A DNA stretch of 64,000 nt from Pandoraea capi. GTDB lineage: Bacteria; Pseudomonadota; Gammaproteobacteria; Burkholderiales; Burkholderiaceae. The notes under the pieces were generated by a model. That model was not told where the DNA came from and ran no database searches. It saw only the letters and a list, made by a program, of their open reading frames with translations. Within the stretch, counting starts at the first letter, position 1. Every line of letters begins with the position of its first letter. The DNA lies in contig NZ_CABPRV010000003.1 of NCBI RefSeq assembly GCF_902459735.1, positions 434,001 through 498,000 of the forward strand. Direction: 5' to 3'. Made by a program: the position numbers and the translations under genes. Shown one piece after another: positions 1 through 9,034 of this stretch.

Positions 1-2
1 GC

Positions 3-803
3 GACATCGCCCGCACGTCCAATGTGCCGCGCGTAGCGCTGGTGACCGGCGGCGCGCGTCGCATCGGCCGCGCCATTGCGCTGAAGCTGGCGGGTCTGGG
101 ATGGGACGTCGCGGTCCATTACGAACGCTCGCACGACGAGGCGCTCGAAACCGTCGCGGCCATCGAAGCCATGGGTTGCCGCGCGGTGGCATTGCAGGCG
201 TCGCTTGCCGACGAAGCCGCCACGGCCGGGCTGATCGCCCGCTGCCGTGAAACGCTGGGCGTGCCGCGCTGCCTGGTGAATAACGCCTCGCGCTTCGAAT
301 ACGATAGCGCCGACGATTTCGGGTATCAGGCGCTGGAGCGTCACATGCGGGTGAACGCGGGCGCACCGCTTGTGCTTGCGCGCGAAATGCACGCCGCATT
401 GGGCGAGACCGGGCGCGGTGTCGTCGTCAACTTGCTGGATCAGAAGCTGGCGAATCCGAATCCGGACTATCTGTCGTACACACTGTCGAAGGCGGCGCTC
501 GATGTGGCGACGACGCTGCTGGCGCAGGCCTTCGCGCCGCGTCTGCGTGTGGTTGGCGTGGCGCCCGGTGTCACGCTCCTGTCGGTCGATCAGACCCCGG
601 CGGGGTTTGCTGCGGCACATGCCGCCACGCCGCTGGGGGCGTCGTCCACGCCGGAGGACATTGCTCAGGCCGTCGCCTATCTGGCGGAGGCGTCTGCCGT
701 CACCGGCACGGTGTTGTATGTCGATGGCGGGCAACATCTCGCGAGTTCGTCGCGGGACGTGAAATTTCTGACCGAGCCGGCCGATGCCGACCGGTCTCGT
801 TGA
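3..803 (+). CDS. SDR family oxidoreductase, pteridine-reductase/FolM-like (5' end outside window)
   Basis: NAD(P)H-dependent short-chain reductase. The N-terminal cofactor motif reads TGGARRIGR, with Arg where ordinary SDRs have Gly; this TGxxxRxG form is the mark of pteridine reductases and FolM-like dihydromonapterin reductases. NNAS and the catalytic YTLSK follow in normal order. A GTG at 24 could start the gene, but the frame stays open to the left edge (codons for DIARTSN precede it) with no ribosome site at 24, so the true start probably lies upstream. folB follows 21 bases later, which fits a role in reduced pterin or folate metabolism. Substrate is inferred, not proven. Confidence 0.8.
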   Translation, partial: DIARTSNVPRVALVTGGARRIGRAIALKLAGLGWDVAVHYERSHDEALETVAAIEAMGCRAVALQASLADEAATAGLIARCRETLGVPRCLVNNASRFEYDSADDFGYQALERHMRVNAGAPLVLAREMHAALGETGRGVVVNLLDQKLANPNPDYLSYTLSKAALDVATTLLAQAFAPRLRVVGVAPGVTLLSVDQTPAGFAAAHAATPLGASSTPEDIAQAVAYLAEASAVTGTVLYVDGGQHLASSSRDVKFLTEPADADRSR

Positions 804-824
804 TTGTCATTACGAGTCTTCAAA

Positions 825-1220
825 ATGCATAGCGCTCTTTCCCACCCCCGCCTGATGGACTGCCGTCGCATGTTCCTGCGCGACTACGAAGTGTTCATCA
901 ACATTGGCGTGCACGATCATGAGAAGCGTGGCGAGCAGCGCGTGCTGATCAACGTTCAGTTGTTCGTGCCGCTGGCCGAAAGCACGCCCACGGAAGACAA
1001 GCTCGACGAAGTGGTCGATTACGACTTCATGCGCGAGACGATCGCCAGGCGAGTGGGGCAGGGCCATATCCACCTGCAGGAAACCCTTTGCGACGATGTC
1101 GCGCGTGCGCTGCTGGCGCATCCGCGCGTGCGTGCCGTGGGTGTGTCGACCGAGAAGCCCGACGTCTACCCCGATTGCCACTCGGTCGGCATCGAAGTGT
1201 TTCAGATGAAGGATGCCTGA
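825..1220 (+). CDS. folB: Dihydroneopterin aldolase
   Basis: Cleaves 7,8-dihydroneopterin to 6-hydroxymethyl-dihydropterin and glycolaldehyde in cytosolic folate synthesis. The 131-residue protein has the family core [22 protein letters not shown], where the Glu after GVHD-x is the pterin-binding region, and ends with the conserved [10 protein letters not shown] segment. Start chosen at the ATG at 825, which matches the usual N-terminus (LSHPRLxDCRRxFLRDY); an in-frame TTG at 804 directly after the previous stop is less likely. The gene overlaps the start of ttcA by 8 bases, suggesting one transcript with the upstream pteridine-reductase-like gene. Confidence 0.93.
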   Translation: MHSALSHPRLMDCRRMFLRDYEVFINIGVHDHEKRGEQRVLINVQLFVPLAESTPTEDKLDEVVDYDFMRETIARRVGQGHIHLQETLCDDVARALLAHPRVRAVGVSTEKPDVYPDCHSVGIEVFQMKDA

Positions 1221-2205
1221 CATGAGTGCCGTCATGCCCGAGACCGGTGCGCCGCTCACCGCCACCGCCACCGCCAACCCGGCCAACGCTGCCACCGGTG
1301 CTGCCACCGACAGCGTGAAGAAAGCGCAGAAGCTCGCGTTCGAGAACAACAAGCTCGAAAAGCGTCTGTTCCGTCTGACGGGGCAGGCCATCGGCGACTA
1401 CAACATGATCGAGCAGGGCGATCGCGTGATGGTGTGCATGTCCGGCGGCAAGGACAGCTACGCCATGCTCGACATCCTGCTCAAGCTGCGTGAGCGCGCG
1501 CCGATCGATTTCTCGATCGTTGCCGTCAACCTCGACCAGAAGCAGCCGGGGTTCCCGGAGCATGTGCTGCCGGACTACTTCCGTTCCATCGGCGTGGATT
1601 TTCACATCGAGAATCAGGACACGTACTCCATCGTCAAGCGCGTGGTGCCCGAGGGCAAGACGACGTGTTCGCTGTGCTCGCGTCTGCGTCGCGGCATTCT
1701 CTATCGTGTGGCCGGCGAGCTGGGCGCGACCAAGATCGCGCTGGGCCACCATCGCGACGACATCATCGAGACGCTGTTCCTCAACATCTTCTATGGGGGC
1801 AAGCTCAAGGGCATGCCGCCTAAGCTGCAATCGGACGACGGCAAGAACGTAGTGATTCGCCCGCTCGCCTATGTGCGCGAGCCGGATCTGGAGCGCTACG
1901 CCGAGTACAAGCAGTTCCCGATCATTCCGTGCACGCTGTGCGGCAGCCAGCCGAACCTCAAGCGTGCGGAGATGAAGTCGCTCATCCGCCTGTGGGAGAA
2001 GCAGCACCCCGGGCGTATCAAGTCGATTTTCAGCGCGCTGTCGAACGTGGTGCCGTCGCACCTGATGGACACGAATCTGCACGACTTCAAGAATCTGCGT
2101 GCGACGGGGCAACCCGATCCGCTCGGCGATATCGCCTTCGACGAAGCGCCCTGCGGCGATGACGACGACGCGGGCATCATTCGCATCACGCAATTCGACG
2201 ACTGA
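1213..2205 (+). CDS. ttcA: tRNA 2-thiocytidine(32) synthetase TtcA
   Basis: ATP-dependent thiolase that makes 2-thiocytidine at position 32 of some tRNAs, using a [4Fe-4S] cluster. The PP-loop SGGKDS lies near residue 77, and the two cluster-binding CxxC pairs are visible as CSLC and CTLC. Length (330 aa) is normal, with an Ala/Thr-rich N-terminal extension of about 30 residues. ATG at 1213 overlaps folB; a second ATG at 1222 just after the folB stop is an equally possible start. A GC-rich hairpin (2226-2250) without a T tract follows the gene. Confidence 0.95.
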   Translation: MPDMSAVMPETGAPLTATATANPANAATGAATDSVKKAQKLAFENNKLEKRLFRLTGQAIGDYNMIEQGDRVMVCMSGGKDSYAMLDILLKLRERAPIDFSIVAVNLDQKQPGFPEHVLPDYFRSIGVDFHIENQDTYSIVKRVVPEGKTTCSLCSRLRRGILYRVAGELGATKIALGHHRDDIIETLFLNIFYGGKLKGMPPKLQSDDGKNVVIRPLAYVREPDLERYAEYKQFPIIPCTLCGSQPNLKRAEMKSLIRLWEKQHPGRIKSIFSALSNVVPSHLMDTNLHDFKNLRATGQPDPLGDIAFDEAPCGDDDDAGIIRITQFDD

Positions 2206-2319
2206 TCGCACGCCGCGCTTCCTGACGCCCGGCCGCCCTTTTGCCGGGCGGCGGCGCAAGATCCCGACAGCCCTCATACCGGTCTTCCAATTCTCCCAAT
2301 TTCGAATCGTCACGACGCC

Positions 2320-3681
2320 ATGAACATTGTCATTCTCGCTGCCGGCATGGGTAAGCGCATGCGCTCCAGATTGCCCAAGGTGTTGCAGCCGCTCGCTGGC
2401 CGCCCGCTCCTCTCGCATGTCATTGCGACGGCACGCAAGCTCGCGCCGGGGAAGCTGATCGTGGTGATCGGGCATGGCGGCGATGCCGTACGCGAAGCCG
2501 TGGCGGATGACGACGTGTGCTTCGCCGAGCAGGCGCAGCAGTTGGGCACGGGGCATGCCGTGCAGCAGGCCGTGTCGCTGCTCGACGAGTCCGCACCGAC
2601 GCTCGTGCTGTATGGCGACGTGCCGCTCACGCGTGCCGAAACGTTGCAGGGCCTGCTCGACGCAGCGGGTAACGACAAGCTGGGCGTGCTGACCGTCGAT
2701 CTGGACAACCCCACGGGCTACGGACGTATCGTGCGCGACGCGGCGGGCAACGTGCAGCGCATCGTCGAACAGAAAGACGCCAACGAGGCGGAACTGGCGA
2801 TTCGCGAGATCAACACCGGCATACTCGTGGCCCCGACGCGCGCGCTGAAGGGCTGGCTCGGCGGCCTGAAGAACCAGAACGCGCAAGGCGAGTACTACCT
2901 GACGGACGTCATCGCCTGCGCGGTGGCGGACGGCGTGTCGGTCGTCACCACGCAGCCGGCGTTTGCGTGGGAGCCCAACGGCGTGAACGACAAGGCGCAA
3001 CTGGCCGAGCTTGAGCGCGACTATCAACGCAATGCGGCGGGCACGTTGCTCGCGGCGGGCGTCACGCTGATCGATCCGGCACGTTTCGATCTTCGCGGCG
3101 AGATCGTTTGCGGCACCGACGTCTCCATCGATGTGAATTGCGTCTTCGAAGGCAAGGTAACGATCGGTGATGGCGCGAGCATCGGCGCGAACTGCGTCAT
3201 TCGCAACAGCACCATCGGTGCGGGAACGCACATTGAACCGTTCAGCCACCTGGACGGTGCGGTGGTCGGCGCGAATGCGCATATCGGGCCTTATGCCCGT
3301 CTGCGTCCGGGGGCGGATCTGGCGGACGACGTGCACATCGGCAACTTCGTCGAAGTGAAGAATGCGGTGATGGGCAACGGTTCGAAGGCGAACCATCTGG
3401 CATACGTCGGCGACTCGACCGTGGGTGCGCGCGTGAACATCGGCGCGGGCACGATCACCTGCAATTACGACGGCGCGAACAAGCACCGCACGGTGATCGA
3501 AGACGATGTGTTCATCGGCTCCGATTCGCAACTGGTTGCGCCTGTGACGGTTCGGCGCGGCACGACCATCGCTGCGGGCACGACCGTATGGAAGGACACG
3601 CCCGAAGATTCGCTGGTGCTCAACGGCAAGACGCAGGAAGCGAAGGCGGGGTATGTTCGCCCGCGCAAGCAGAAGCAGTAA
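2320..3681 (+). CDS. glmU: Bifunctional UDP-N-acetylglucosamine pyrophosphorylase / glucosamine-1-phosphate N-acetyltransferase
   Basis: Catalyses the last two steps to UDP-GlcNAc, the precursor of peptidoglycan and lipopolysaccharide. The N-terminal uridyltransferase domain opens with [17 protein letters not shown], the nucleotide-binding signature. From about residue 250 a left-handed beta-helix shows repeated hexapeptides ([23 protein letters not shown]) and the acetyltransferase active-site stretch [19 protein letters not shown]. Length 453 aa is typical. glmS follows 108 bases downstream, so the two enzymes bracketing GlcN-1-P formation are adjacent. Confidence 0.97.
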   Translation: MNIVILAAGMGKRMRSRLPKVLQPLAGRPLLSHVIATARKLAPGKLIVVIGHGGDAVREAVADDDVCFAEQAQQLGTGHAVQQAVSLLDESAPTLVLYGDVPLTRAETLQGLLDAAGNDKLGVLTVDLDNPTGYGRIVRDAAGNVQRIVEQKDANEAELAIREINTGILVAPTRALKGWLGGLKNQNAQGEYYLTDVIACAVADGVSVVTTQPAFAWEPNGVNDKAQLAELERDYQRNAAGTLLAAGVTLIDPARFDLRGEIVCGTDVSIDVNCVFEGKVTIGDGASIGANCVIRNSTIGAGTHIEPFSHLDGAVVGANAHIGPYARLRPGADLADDVHIGNFVEVKNAVMGNGSKANHLAYVGDSTVGARVNIGAGTITCNYDGANKHRTVIEDDVFIGSDSQLVAPVTVRRGTTIAAGTTVWKDTPEDSLVLNGKTQEAKAGYVRPRKQKQ

Positions 3682-3789
3682 AATCGGCGGTTATGTGCCG
3701 GTGAGCGCCTCCGATGCGCGTGCCGGCGAATGAAAACGGATTTCATCCGATTGATCGAGCCAGACTATCTGGCACTGAGGGAAGCGAAT

Positions 3790-5619
3790 ATGTGCGGCAT
3801 TGTCGGCGCGGTAGCGCGACGTAATGTAGTACCGGTGTTGGTCGAAGGGTTGCGTCGCCTGGAGTATCGCGGCTACGACTCGTGTGGCGTGGCGGTGTTG
3901 AAGGACGGTGTGCCCCAGCGGGCGCGCAGCGTGTCGCGCGTGGCAGACCTCGACGAGCAACTGGCGCAAACGAAGCTCGGCGGCGAGACGGGCATCGCCC
4001 ACACGCGTTGGGCCACGCACGGCGCGCCGGTGACGGACAACGCGCACCCGATCTTCTCGCGCGACGAAGTGGCGCTGGTGCATAACGGCATCATCGAGAA
4101 CCATGAGAGCCTGCGCGACGAGTTGCGTGGCCTGGGCTACACGTTCGTGTCGCAAACCGACACCGAAGTCATCGCGCATCTGATTCATCACATTCTGTCG
4201 AACGGCGCCGCCAATGATCTGTATCAGGCAGTGCGTCTGGCCACACGTCGTTTGCATGGCGCCTATGCCATCGCGGTGTTCCGCAAGCAGGAGCCCCACC
4301 GTATTGTGGGCGCGCGTGCCGGGTCGCCGCTCGTCGTGGGTGTCGGCGATGGGGAGAACTTCCTCGCGTCCGACGCACTGGCGCTTGCCGGCACGACCGA
4401 CCAGTTCATCTATCTGGAAGAAGGCGATGTCGTCGAACTCACGCTGCAAGGCGTGAAGATCGTGGATCGTAACGACGCCGTGGTGGAACGCGAAGTGCGC
4501 ACGGTGCAGGCATACACGGGCGCAGTGGAGTTGGGGCCGTATCGCCACTACATGCAGAAGGAAATCTTCGAGCAGCCGCGCGCGATCGGCGACACGATGG
4601 AAGGCGTAGAAGGCATTTCGCCGACGCTTTTCGGCGAGACGGCCGAAGCGACGCTCAGCAGTGTCGACTCGATCCTGATTCTGGCGTGCGGCACAAGTTA
4701 CTACTCGGGCATGACGGCGAAGTACTGGCTGGAGTCGCTGGCCCAGATTCCGACGCAGGTCGAAGTGGCGAGCGAATACCGCTATCGCGACAGCGTGCCG
4801 AATCCGAAAACGCTGGTCGTCACGATTTCCCAGTCGGGCGAGACCGCCGATACCATGGCGGCGCTGCAACATGCGCAATCGCTGGGCATGACGAACACGC
4901 TGGCGATCTGCAACGTGGGTACGAGTGCGATGGTGCGTCAGACGGCGCTGCATTACCTCACGCGTGCCGGCACGGAAATCGGCGTGGCGTCGACGAAGGC
5001 GTTCACGACGCAGCTCACGGCGCTGTTCCTGCTGACGCTGACGATCGCGAAGCTGCGTGGCCGCTTGCCGGCAGCGCAGGAAGCGGAGTACCTGACGCAG
5101 TTGCGTCACCTGCCGGCGGCGCTCAACAGCGTGCTGGCGCTTGAGCCGCAGATCATCGCCTGGGCGGAAGAATTTGCCCGTCGCGAGAATGCGCTGTTCC
5201 TGGGGCGCGGTCTGCACTATCCGATCGCTCTGGAGGGCGCACTCAAGCTCAAGGAAATCTCGTACATCCACGCAGAGGCGTATCCCGCAGGCGAGTTGAA
5301 GCACGGCCCGCTGGCATTGGTGACGGATCAGATGCCGGTCGTGACGGTGGCGCCGCGCGACGCGCTGGTGGAAAAGCTGAAGTCGAACATGCAGGAAGTG
5401 CGTGCGCGCGGCGGTCAGTTGTATGTCTTCGCCGACGCCGACACGCAGATTGCAAATGCCGAAGGTCTCCACGTGATCCGCATGCCGGAGCACTACGGCC
5501 AGCTCTCGCCGATCCTGCACGTGGTGCCGCTGCAACTGCTGGCGTACCACACGGCCTGCGCTCGCGGGACCGACGTCGACAAGCCCCGCAACCTCGCCAA
5601 GTCGGTGACGGTGGAGTGA
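3790..5619 (+). CDS. glmS: Glutamine--fructose-6-phosphate aminotransferase (isomerizing)
   Basis: Makes glucosamine-6-phosphate from fructose-6-phosphate and glutamine, the committed step of amino-sugar synthesis. The start is fixed at 3790 because the mature enzyme needs the N-terminal nucleophile Cys directly after Met (MCGIVGAV); the ATG at 3730 would bury it, and GAGGGAA lies just upstream of 3790. A glutaminase domain (about 1-220, with the THGAPTD-like [12 protein letters not shown]) is followed by two SIS sugar-isomerase domains ([18 protein letters not shown]) and the C-terminal [11 protein letters not shown]. 609 aa is the normal length. Confidence 0.97.
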   Translation: MCGIVGAVARRNVVPVLVEGLRRLEYRGYDSCGVAVLKDGVPQRARSVSRVADLDEQLAQTKLGGETGIAHTRWATHGAPVTDNAHPIFSRDEVALVHNGIIENHESLRDELRGLGYTFVSQTDTEVIAHLIHHILSNGAANDLYQAVRLATRRLHGAYAIAVFRKQEPHRIVGARAGSPLVVGVGDGENFLASDALALAGTTDQFIYLEEGDVVELTLQGVKIVDRNDAVVEREVRTVQAYTGAVELGPYRHYMQKEIFEQPRAIGDTMEGVEGISPTLFGETAEATLSSVDSILILACGTSYYSGMTAKYWLESLAQIPTQVEVASEYRYRDSVPNPKTLVVTISQSGETADTMAALQHAQSLGMTNTLAICNVGTSAMVRQTALHYLTRAGTEIGVASTKAFTTQLTALFLLTLTIAKLRGRLPAAQEAEYLTQLRHLPAALNSVLALEPQIIAWAEEFARRENALFLGRGLHYPIALEGALKLKEISYIHAEAYPAGELKHGPLALVTDQMPVVTVAPRDALVEKLKSNMQEVRARGGQLYVFADADTQIANAEGLHVIRMPEHYGQLSPILHVVPLQLLAYHTACARGTDVDKPRNLAKSVTVE

Positions 5620-5669
5620 GGTAGTGCGGTGGGGGCAGGGTCTTGGTGCCCCCAACCAGACGCAATAAG

Positions 5670-5706
5670 AAGGCCGGCAACGCGGTAAGCGTGCCGGCCT
5701 TTTTGC
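5670..5706 (+). terminator. Rho-independent terminator of glmS
   Basis: Perfect 10-bp stem (AAGGCCGGCA at 5670-5679 with TGCCGGCCTT at 5692-5701) followed by a run of T. It lies 50 bases after the glmS stop, between convergent genes. Confidence 0.85.
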
Positions 5707-5760
5707 TTTGCGTCGCGACGCGCAATGCCTGCGACGCCGGTGATCAGCAACCGATGACGC

Positions 5761-6117
5761 TCAGGTTACCGCCGACCACACCGCAAGTTCGTAGCCGTCC
5801 GGATCGATGAAATGAAAGCGCTGACCACCGGGAAACGAAAACACCGCACGGCTGATCGCCGCGCCTGCGTTTTCGATTCGGCGTTGCGTCTCGGCGAGAT
5901 CGTCGGCATAGAGAATCACTAGCGGGCCGCCCGGACGCACAGCTTCACCGGTCGTGAACCCGCCGGTGAGTCGCCCGTCGGTGAATTCCGTATAGGTCGG
6001 GCCGTAGTCGGTGAACGTCCAGCCGAACACGCTGCCGTAAAACGCCTTGCTGCGTGCGATATCGCCCACATTGAATTCGATGTTGTCGATCTGACGATCG
6101 GTGCCTCGATGGCTCAT
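5761..6117 (-). CDS. VOC (glyoxalase/bleomycin-resistance fold) family protein
   Basis: Small metalloprotein-fold domain of the vicinal-oxygen-chelate superfamily: IDNIEFNVGDIARSKAFYGSVFGWTF at the N-terminus and FHFIDPDGYELAVW near the C-terminus are the two halves of the beta-alpha-beta-beta-beta repeat. At 118 aa it is a single VOC unit of the kind often linked to small-molecule binding or detoxification; the substrate cannot be read from sequence. Its ATG overlaps the stop of the upstream DUF3224 gene (ATGA), so the two are co-translated and share the upstream LexA box. Confidence 0.8.
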   Translation of the reverse strand: MSHRGTDRQIDNIEFNVGDIARSKAFYGSVFGWTFTDYGPTYTEFTDGRLTGGFTTGEAVRPGGPLVILYADDLAETQRRIENAGAAISRAVFSFPGGQRFHFIDPDGYELAVWSAVT

Positions 6118-6539
6118 GACGCCTCTCCTGTCGCGGGCTGCGTCTGCGGCAGCACATAGTCGAACGCGTAAGCGTGTTGTCCGTCGGTGATGGTGATGAT
6201 CACGGTCCCGGTCAAGCCACTGAGTGCATCGGTGCCGGAGTCGGGAACGACGGTGATCGATTGCGTGGGCACGCCGCGTGTCATCGTCGAGCTGTGTTGC
6301 AACACGAACGTTCCGGTGTGGCCCTGAAGCGTGCCGCGTACCGTTTCCATCGCGACGTAGCCCGCCGAGCCCGGGGTGCCGCTTCGAAACGCGAGCATCT
6401 CACCATGCCCGGTCGCGCTCAGATCGCCGTGATACGTCTTGTCCAGCGAGAGACGCGCAAGTCCCGTACCGTCCGCTACCGGACTGAGCGGTTGCGGCCC
6501 GAGCTGGACATCGAAAAGACCTTTGGCAGTGCGATTCAC
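6114..6539 (-). CDS. DUF3224 family protein
   Basis: 141-residue protein matching the DUF3224 pattern: LDKTYHGDLSATGHGEMLAF, GSAGYVAMETVRGTLQGHTGTFVLQHSSTM and a final beta-strand TDGQHAYAFDYVLP, an allene-oxide-cyclase-like small barrel of unknown function. GTG at 6539 is chosen as start because GAGGAG sits 7 bases ahead; a longer frame to 6719 would run through the palindromic promoter region. First gene of a two-gene unit with the VOC protein, directly downstream of a LexA-type box, so DNA-damage control is likely. Function unknown. Confidence 0.75.
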   Translation of the reverse strand: MNRTAKGLFDVQLGPQPLSPVADGTGLARLSLDKTYHGDLSATGHGEMLAFRSGTPGSAGYVAMETVRGTLQGHTGTFVLQHSSTMTRGVPTQSITVVPDSGTDALSGLTGTVIITITDGQHAYAFDYVLPQTQPATGEAS

Positions 6540-6575
6540 TGACACGCTCCTCGGTTGAGATGAGATATCACTCGA

Positions 6576-6595
6576 TACTGTGTTTTTGTACAGTA
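6576..6595 (-). promoter_or_regulatory. LexA (SOS) box upstream of the DUF3224-VOC operon
   Basis: TACTGT-N8-ACAGTA, exactly matching both half-sites of the E. coli/beta-proteobacterial LexA operator. It sits inside a longer perfect 13-bp inverted repeat (6569-6581 / 6590-6602, spacer GTTTTTGT), 36 bases upstream of the GTG start. The other side is the 3' end of a porin gene, so the box can only serve this operon. Confidence 0.75.
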
Positions 6596-6670
6596 TCGAG
6601 TGTACTCGAACCTGAGCAGGATGCAAGGCCGTTTTTGACTGGATCAACGCGAGAAAGTGAGCGAGCCAGT

Positions 6671-6700
6671 AAAAAAGGGAGCCCCTTGCGGGGGCCCCCG
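6671..6700 (-). terminator. Terminator of the 6754-7911 porin gene
   Basis: On the minus strand GGGGGCCCC-GCAA-GGGGCTCCC followed by six T (6671-6676). The stem has one internal mismatch. It lies 54 bases past the porin stop codon. Confidence 0.8.
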
Positions 6701-6753
6701 AAAATACTGGAGCACTCAAATCAACTACAAAAACATCTCGCGAAGATGTCGGC

Positions 6754-7911
6754 TTAGAACTTGTGGCGCAGGCCCGAGATCACAGCCGTTTGCGTCTTCG
6801 TGCTCGACAGGCCGCCGGCACCGCTGATCGATGCGGCCGTGGCGTCGCCGGCTGCCTTCTGATAGATACCGACCAGATACACGTCGGTACGCTTCGAGAG
6901 CAGATAGTCGACCGCTGCGTTGACCTGGTGATACTTCGGGCTCAAGTTGGCGAGCGTGGCGCTACGCGTGCTGGCGTCCGTGTACGTGTACGACAGGCCC
7001 AGTAACAGCGACGGCGTCAGGTTGTACGTGCCGTTCAGTTCGTAGTTCGACACACGGGCGCCCGTGCCGCCGACATAGCGCAGTTGCGTGTTGCTATACA
7101 CGAAGCCGACGTTGGCCGGGCCGAACTTGTAGCTACCGCCCGCAGCCAGCACGCGCTGCTTGTCCACGCCGACCGTTGCCGTGCCGACCTTCGACGAGTA
7201 GAAGTCGCCGCTGTAGTCACCCGACACGGCACCACCGGTGTTGGCGCCGTTCGGCGTGCCGACTTCCAGGTAGCCGATACCGAACTTGACCGGGCCGTTC
7301 GCGTAGCTCGCGCCCAGGCTCCATGCGCGGTTGTTCGCGAAGCCGGTGCCGCCTGCGCCGTTGTTGGCCTGGTTCGAGAAGCCATACAGGCCGCCGAACG
7401 AGAAGCCGGCATAGTTGGCGCTCGTGTACTTGATCGAGTTGTTGATACGGAACGAGTTGTACAGGTTGTCAACGTCGCCGACGTGCGCGCCGAGCTTCGT
7501 CGCAAACTGCTTGGCTGCCGTCAGGCCGCTCACGAAGTCGACCACGGAGTCGTACTGACGACCGATCGTCACGCTACCGAACGCCTTGTTCGACAGACCG
7601 ACGAATGCCTGACGGCCGAACTCGCGGCTGCCCTGACCCAGTTGGCCGTTCGTGATGTTGAAGCCGTTTTCCAACGTGAAGATGGCCGACGTGCCGCCGC
7701 CCAGATCTTCCGAGCCCTTCAGGCCCCAGCGGTTGCCCGATTGCAGACCATCGGCGGTCGTGAAGTTCTTGCTGCCGCCGACGTTGCTCACATAGGCGAG
7801 ACCGCCGTCGAGAATGCCATACAGCGAGACGTTGCTCTGCGCGTGGGCTGCACCGGTTGCTGCGGCTGCGATAACGCCACACAGTGCGGCGGCCAATTGC
7901 GTCTTTTTCAT
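6754..7911 (-). CDS. Gram-negative porin (Burkholderia OpcP/OmpC-like family)
   Basis: Outer-membrane trimeric general porin. A classic signal peptide (KKTQLAAALCGVIAAAATGAAHA) precedes the mature start QSNVSLYGILDGGLAYV, the usual opening strand of this family. The 385-aa protein continues as alternating amphipathic strands, with the loop-3 region GRQYDSVVDFVSG and the terminal HKF whose final Phe is recognised by the BAM machinery. Monocistronic, with its own terminator. Specificity cannot be assigned. Confidence 0.92.
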   Translation of the reverse strand: MKKTQLAAALCGVIAAAATGAAHAQSNVSLYGILDGGLAYVSNVGGSKNFTTADGLQSGNRWGLKGSEDLGGGTSAIFTLENGFNITNGQLGQGSREFGRQAFVGLSNKAFGSVTIGRQYDSVVDFVSGLTAAKQFATKLGAHVGDVDNLYNSFRINNSIKYTSANYAGFSFGGLYGFSNQANNGAGGTGFANNRAWSLGASYANGPVKFGIGYLEVGTPNGANTGGAVSGDYSGDFYSSKVGTATVGVDKQRVLAAGGSYKFGPANVGFVYSNTQLRYVGGTGARVSNYELNGTYNLTPSLLLGLSYTYTDASTRSATLANLSPKYHQVNAAVDYLLSKRTDVYLVGIYQKAAGDATAASISGAGGLSSTKTQTAVISGLRHKF

Positions 7912-8166
7912 CGGTCGATTCCTCTATCGATAACCTATTAGTCGATTCGAACCCTTTCGCCTGTGGACGGGCGCCCCGTGGGTTCGGGCCGAACTATATC
8001 GAACGAAGTCGTAATTACATAGGTATCTTAACGAAAAGGAATACGAAATGTCTTGTCGTTGCAACGCATCGAAACAGGTGCCGAAGAATCGCCGCAATTT
8101 CATTTTCATGACACATGACTGCCGTATAAATCCAATGGCCGCGAAGTCCGGGAGCGCTCCCTCTCG

Positions 8167-8739
8167 TCAGTTGGACTGCATCAGACGTCGATTGCGCTCG
8201 GCGATCAATGCCGCATAGCGCTTGCGCACCTTCTCGGCGTACGTCTTTCGCAACGGTGCGCGGGTCTGACCTCCCCCTGCGTTATACGCACCGACCGCCT
8301 CCCATCCATAGCCGTATCGACGCACGAAGCCGGCAAGAATCCATGCGCCGGTGATGATCGACGTGCAGGCATCTTCACGCAATCGCCGCTCGCTTACGCC
8401 GTATTGCGAGAGGCTCGGCAAGTGCCGGCTGTTGATCTGCATCAGTCCGATGTCGTAGGTGCCGTCCCGATTCACGTTGCGCGCCTTCATGTCCAGATTC
8501 GATTCGACTTGCGCGATGGCGTACAGCAATAGCGGGTCGAGTTGATAGCGCTCGGCCGCGACGTCCCAGCAGTCTGCGTGCGCGGATGGCGCGAACAGTG
8601 CCGCAAGCATCGCCGTCATCACGGCTATGGTTGGGCGTAGGGCGGGTGACGCGCTTAGCGCGGCGATGGGCGTCCACGCCGTGAAGATCTCGCGCCGCCT
8701 ACGAGAACGTTGCGTCGCGTGCTGGCGTACTGGTCGCAT
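8167..8739 (-). CDS. Lytic transglycosylase (SLT/VirB1-IagB type)
   Basis: Peptidoglycan-cleaving SLT domain enzyme exported to the periplasm. The N-terminus has an Arg-rich stretch then a hydrophobic export segment (PTIAVMTAMLAALFAPSAHA). The mature domain opens CWDVAAERYQLDPLLLYAIAQVESN, where the Glu of VES is the catalytic acid; YDIGLMQINSRHLP and VGAYNAGG are the other SLT motifs. Start set at the ATG at 8739 (190 aa); a longer frame to 8817 adds residues unlike a signal peptide. It resembles stand-alone relatives of secretion-system lysozymes, but no secretion genes are nearby. Confidence 0.85.
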   Translation of the reverse strand: MRPVRQHATQRSRRRREIFTAWTPIAALSASPALRPTIAVMTAMLAALFAPSAHADCWDVAAERYQLDPLLLYAIAQVESNLDMKARNVNRDGTYDIGLMQINSRHLPSLSQYGVSERRLREDACTSIITGAWILAGFVRRYGYGWEAVGAYNAGGGQTRAPLRKTYAEKVRKRYAALIAERNRRLMQSN

Positions 8740-8871
8740 AGGCTTCGATTTCTGCGTTGTGTGACTCGCGCGCCATTGTCGACGAGGCTCGGCCGAGATG
8801 GCTTGCAAAAAACGCACACCGCCGGTCCGGCAACGGGCCGGCCATCAATCGATTGGCTTTTCGTCGCTTGA

Positions 8872-8930
8872 TGACGAAATCAATTGATATCGCGTCATTT
8901 CGTCATAAATATCAGTTTTATCGACGAAAT
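8872..8930 (+). promoter_or_regulatory. Inverted TGACGAAAT repeats upstream of the saccharopine-dehydrogenase-like gene
   Basis: The AT-rich stretch ahead of the gene at 9035 carries TGACGAAAT (8872-8880), its exact inverse ATTTCGTCA (8897-8905), and a third near-copy CGACGAAAT (8922-8930). Spacing of the first two centres is 25 bp. This looks like a multi-site operator for an unidentified regulator; nothing else was seen in the 8740-9034 gap. Confidence 0.5.
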
Positions 8931-9034
8931 AACGCTACATTTCATCGGCCCCCCTCCCTAGAATGAAAGCACCGACGCGTCGCTGGCGAAGCCCGCGCGA
9001 CGCCTCCGACCGACGTTCCTGAAAGGGGGAAAAC

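Noticed and set aside
2226-2250. Hairpin between ttcA and glmU as a terminator
   Set aside because: Strong stem, but the only T run (TTTT) is in the loop and none follows, so transcription probably reads on toward glmU.
1027-3531. 834-codon open frame on the minus strand across ttcA and glmU
   Set aside because: Antisense shadow of two clear genes; Arg/His-rich composition and no domain. High GC favours such long false frames.
3691-5655. 654-codon open frame on the minus strand across glmS
   Set aside because: Antisense of glmS; no homology and shadow-type amino-acid composition.
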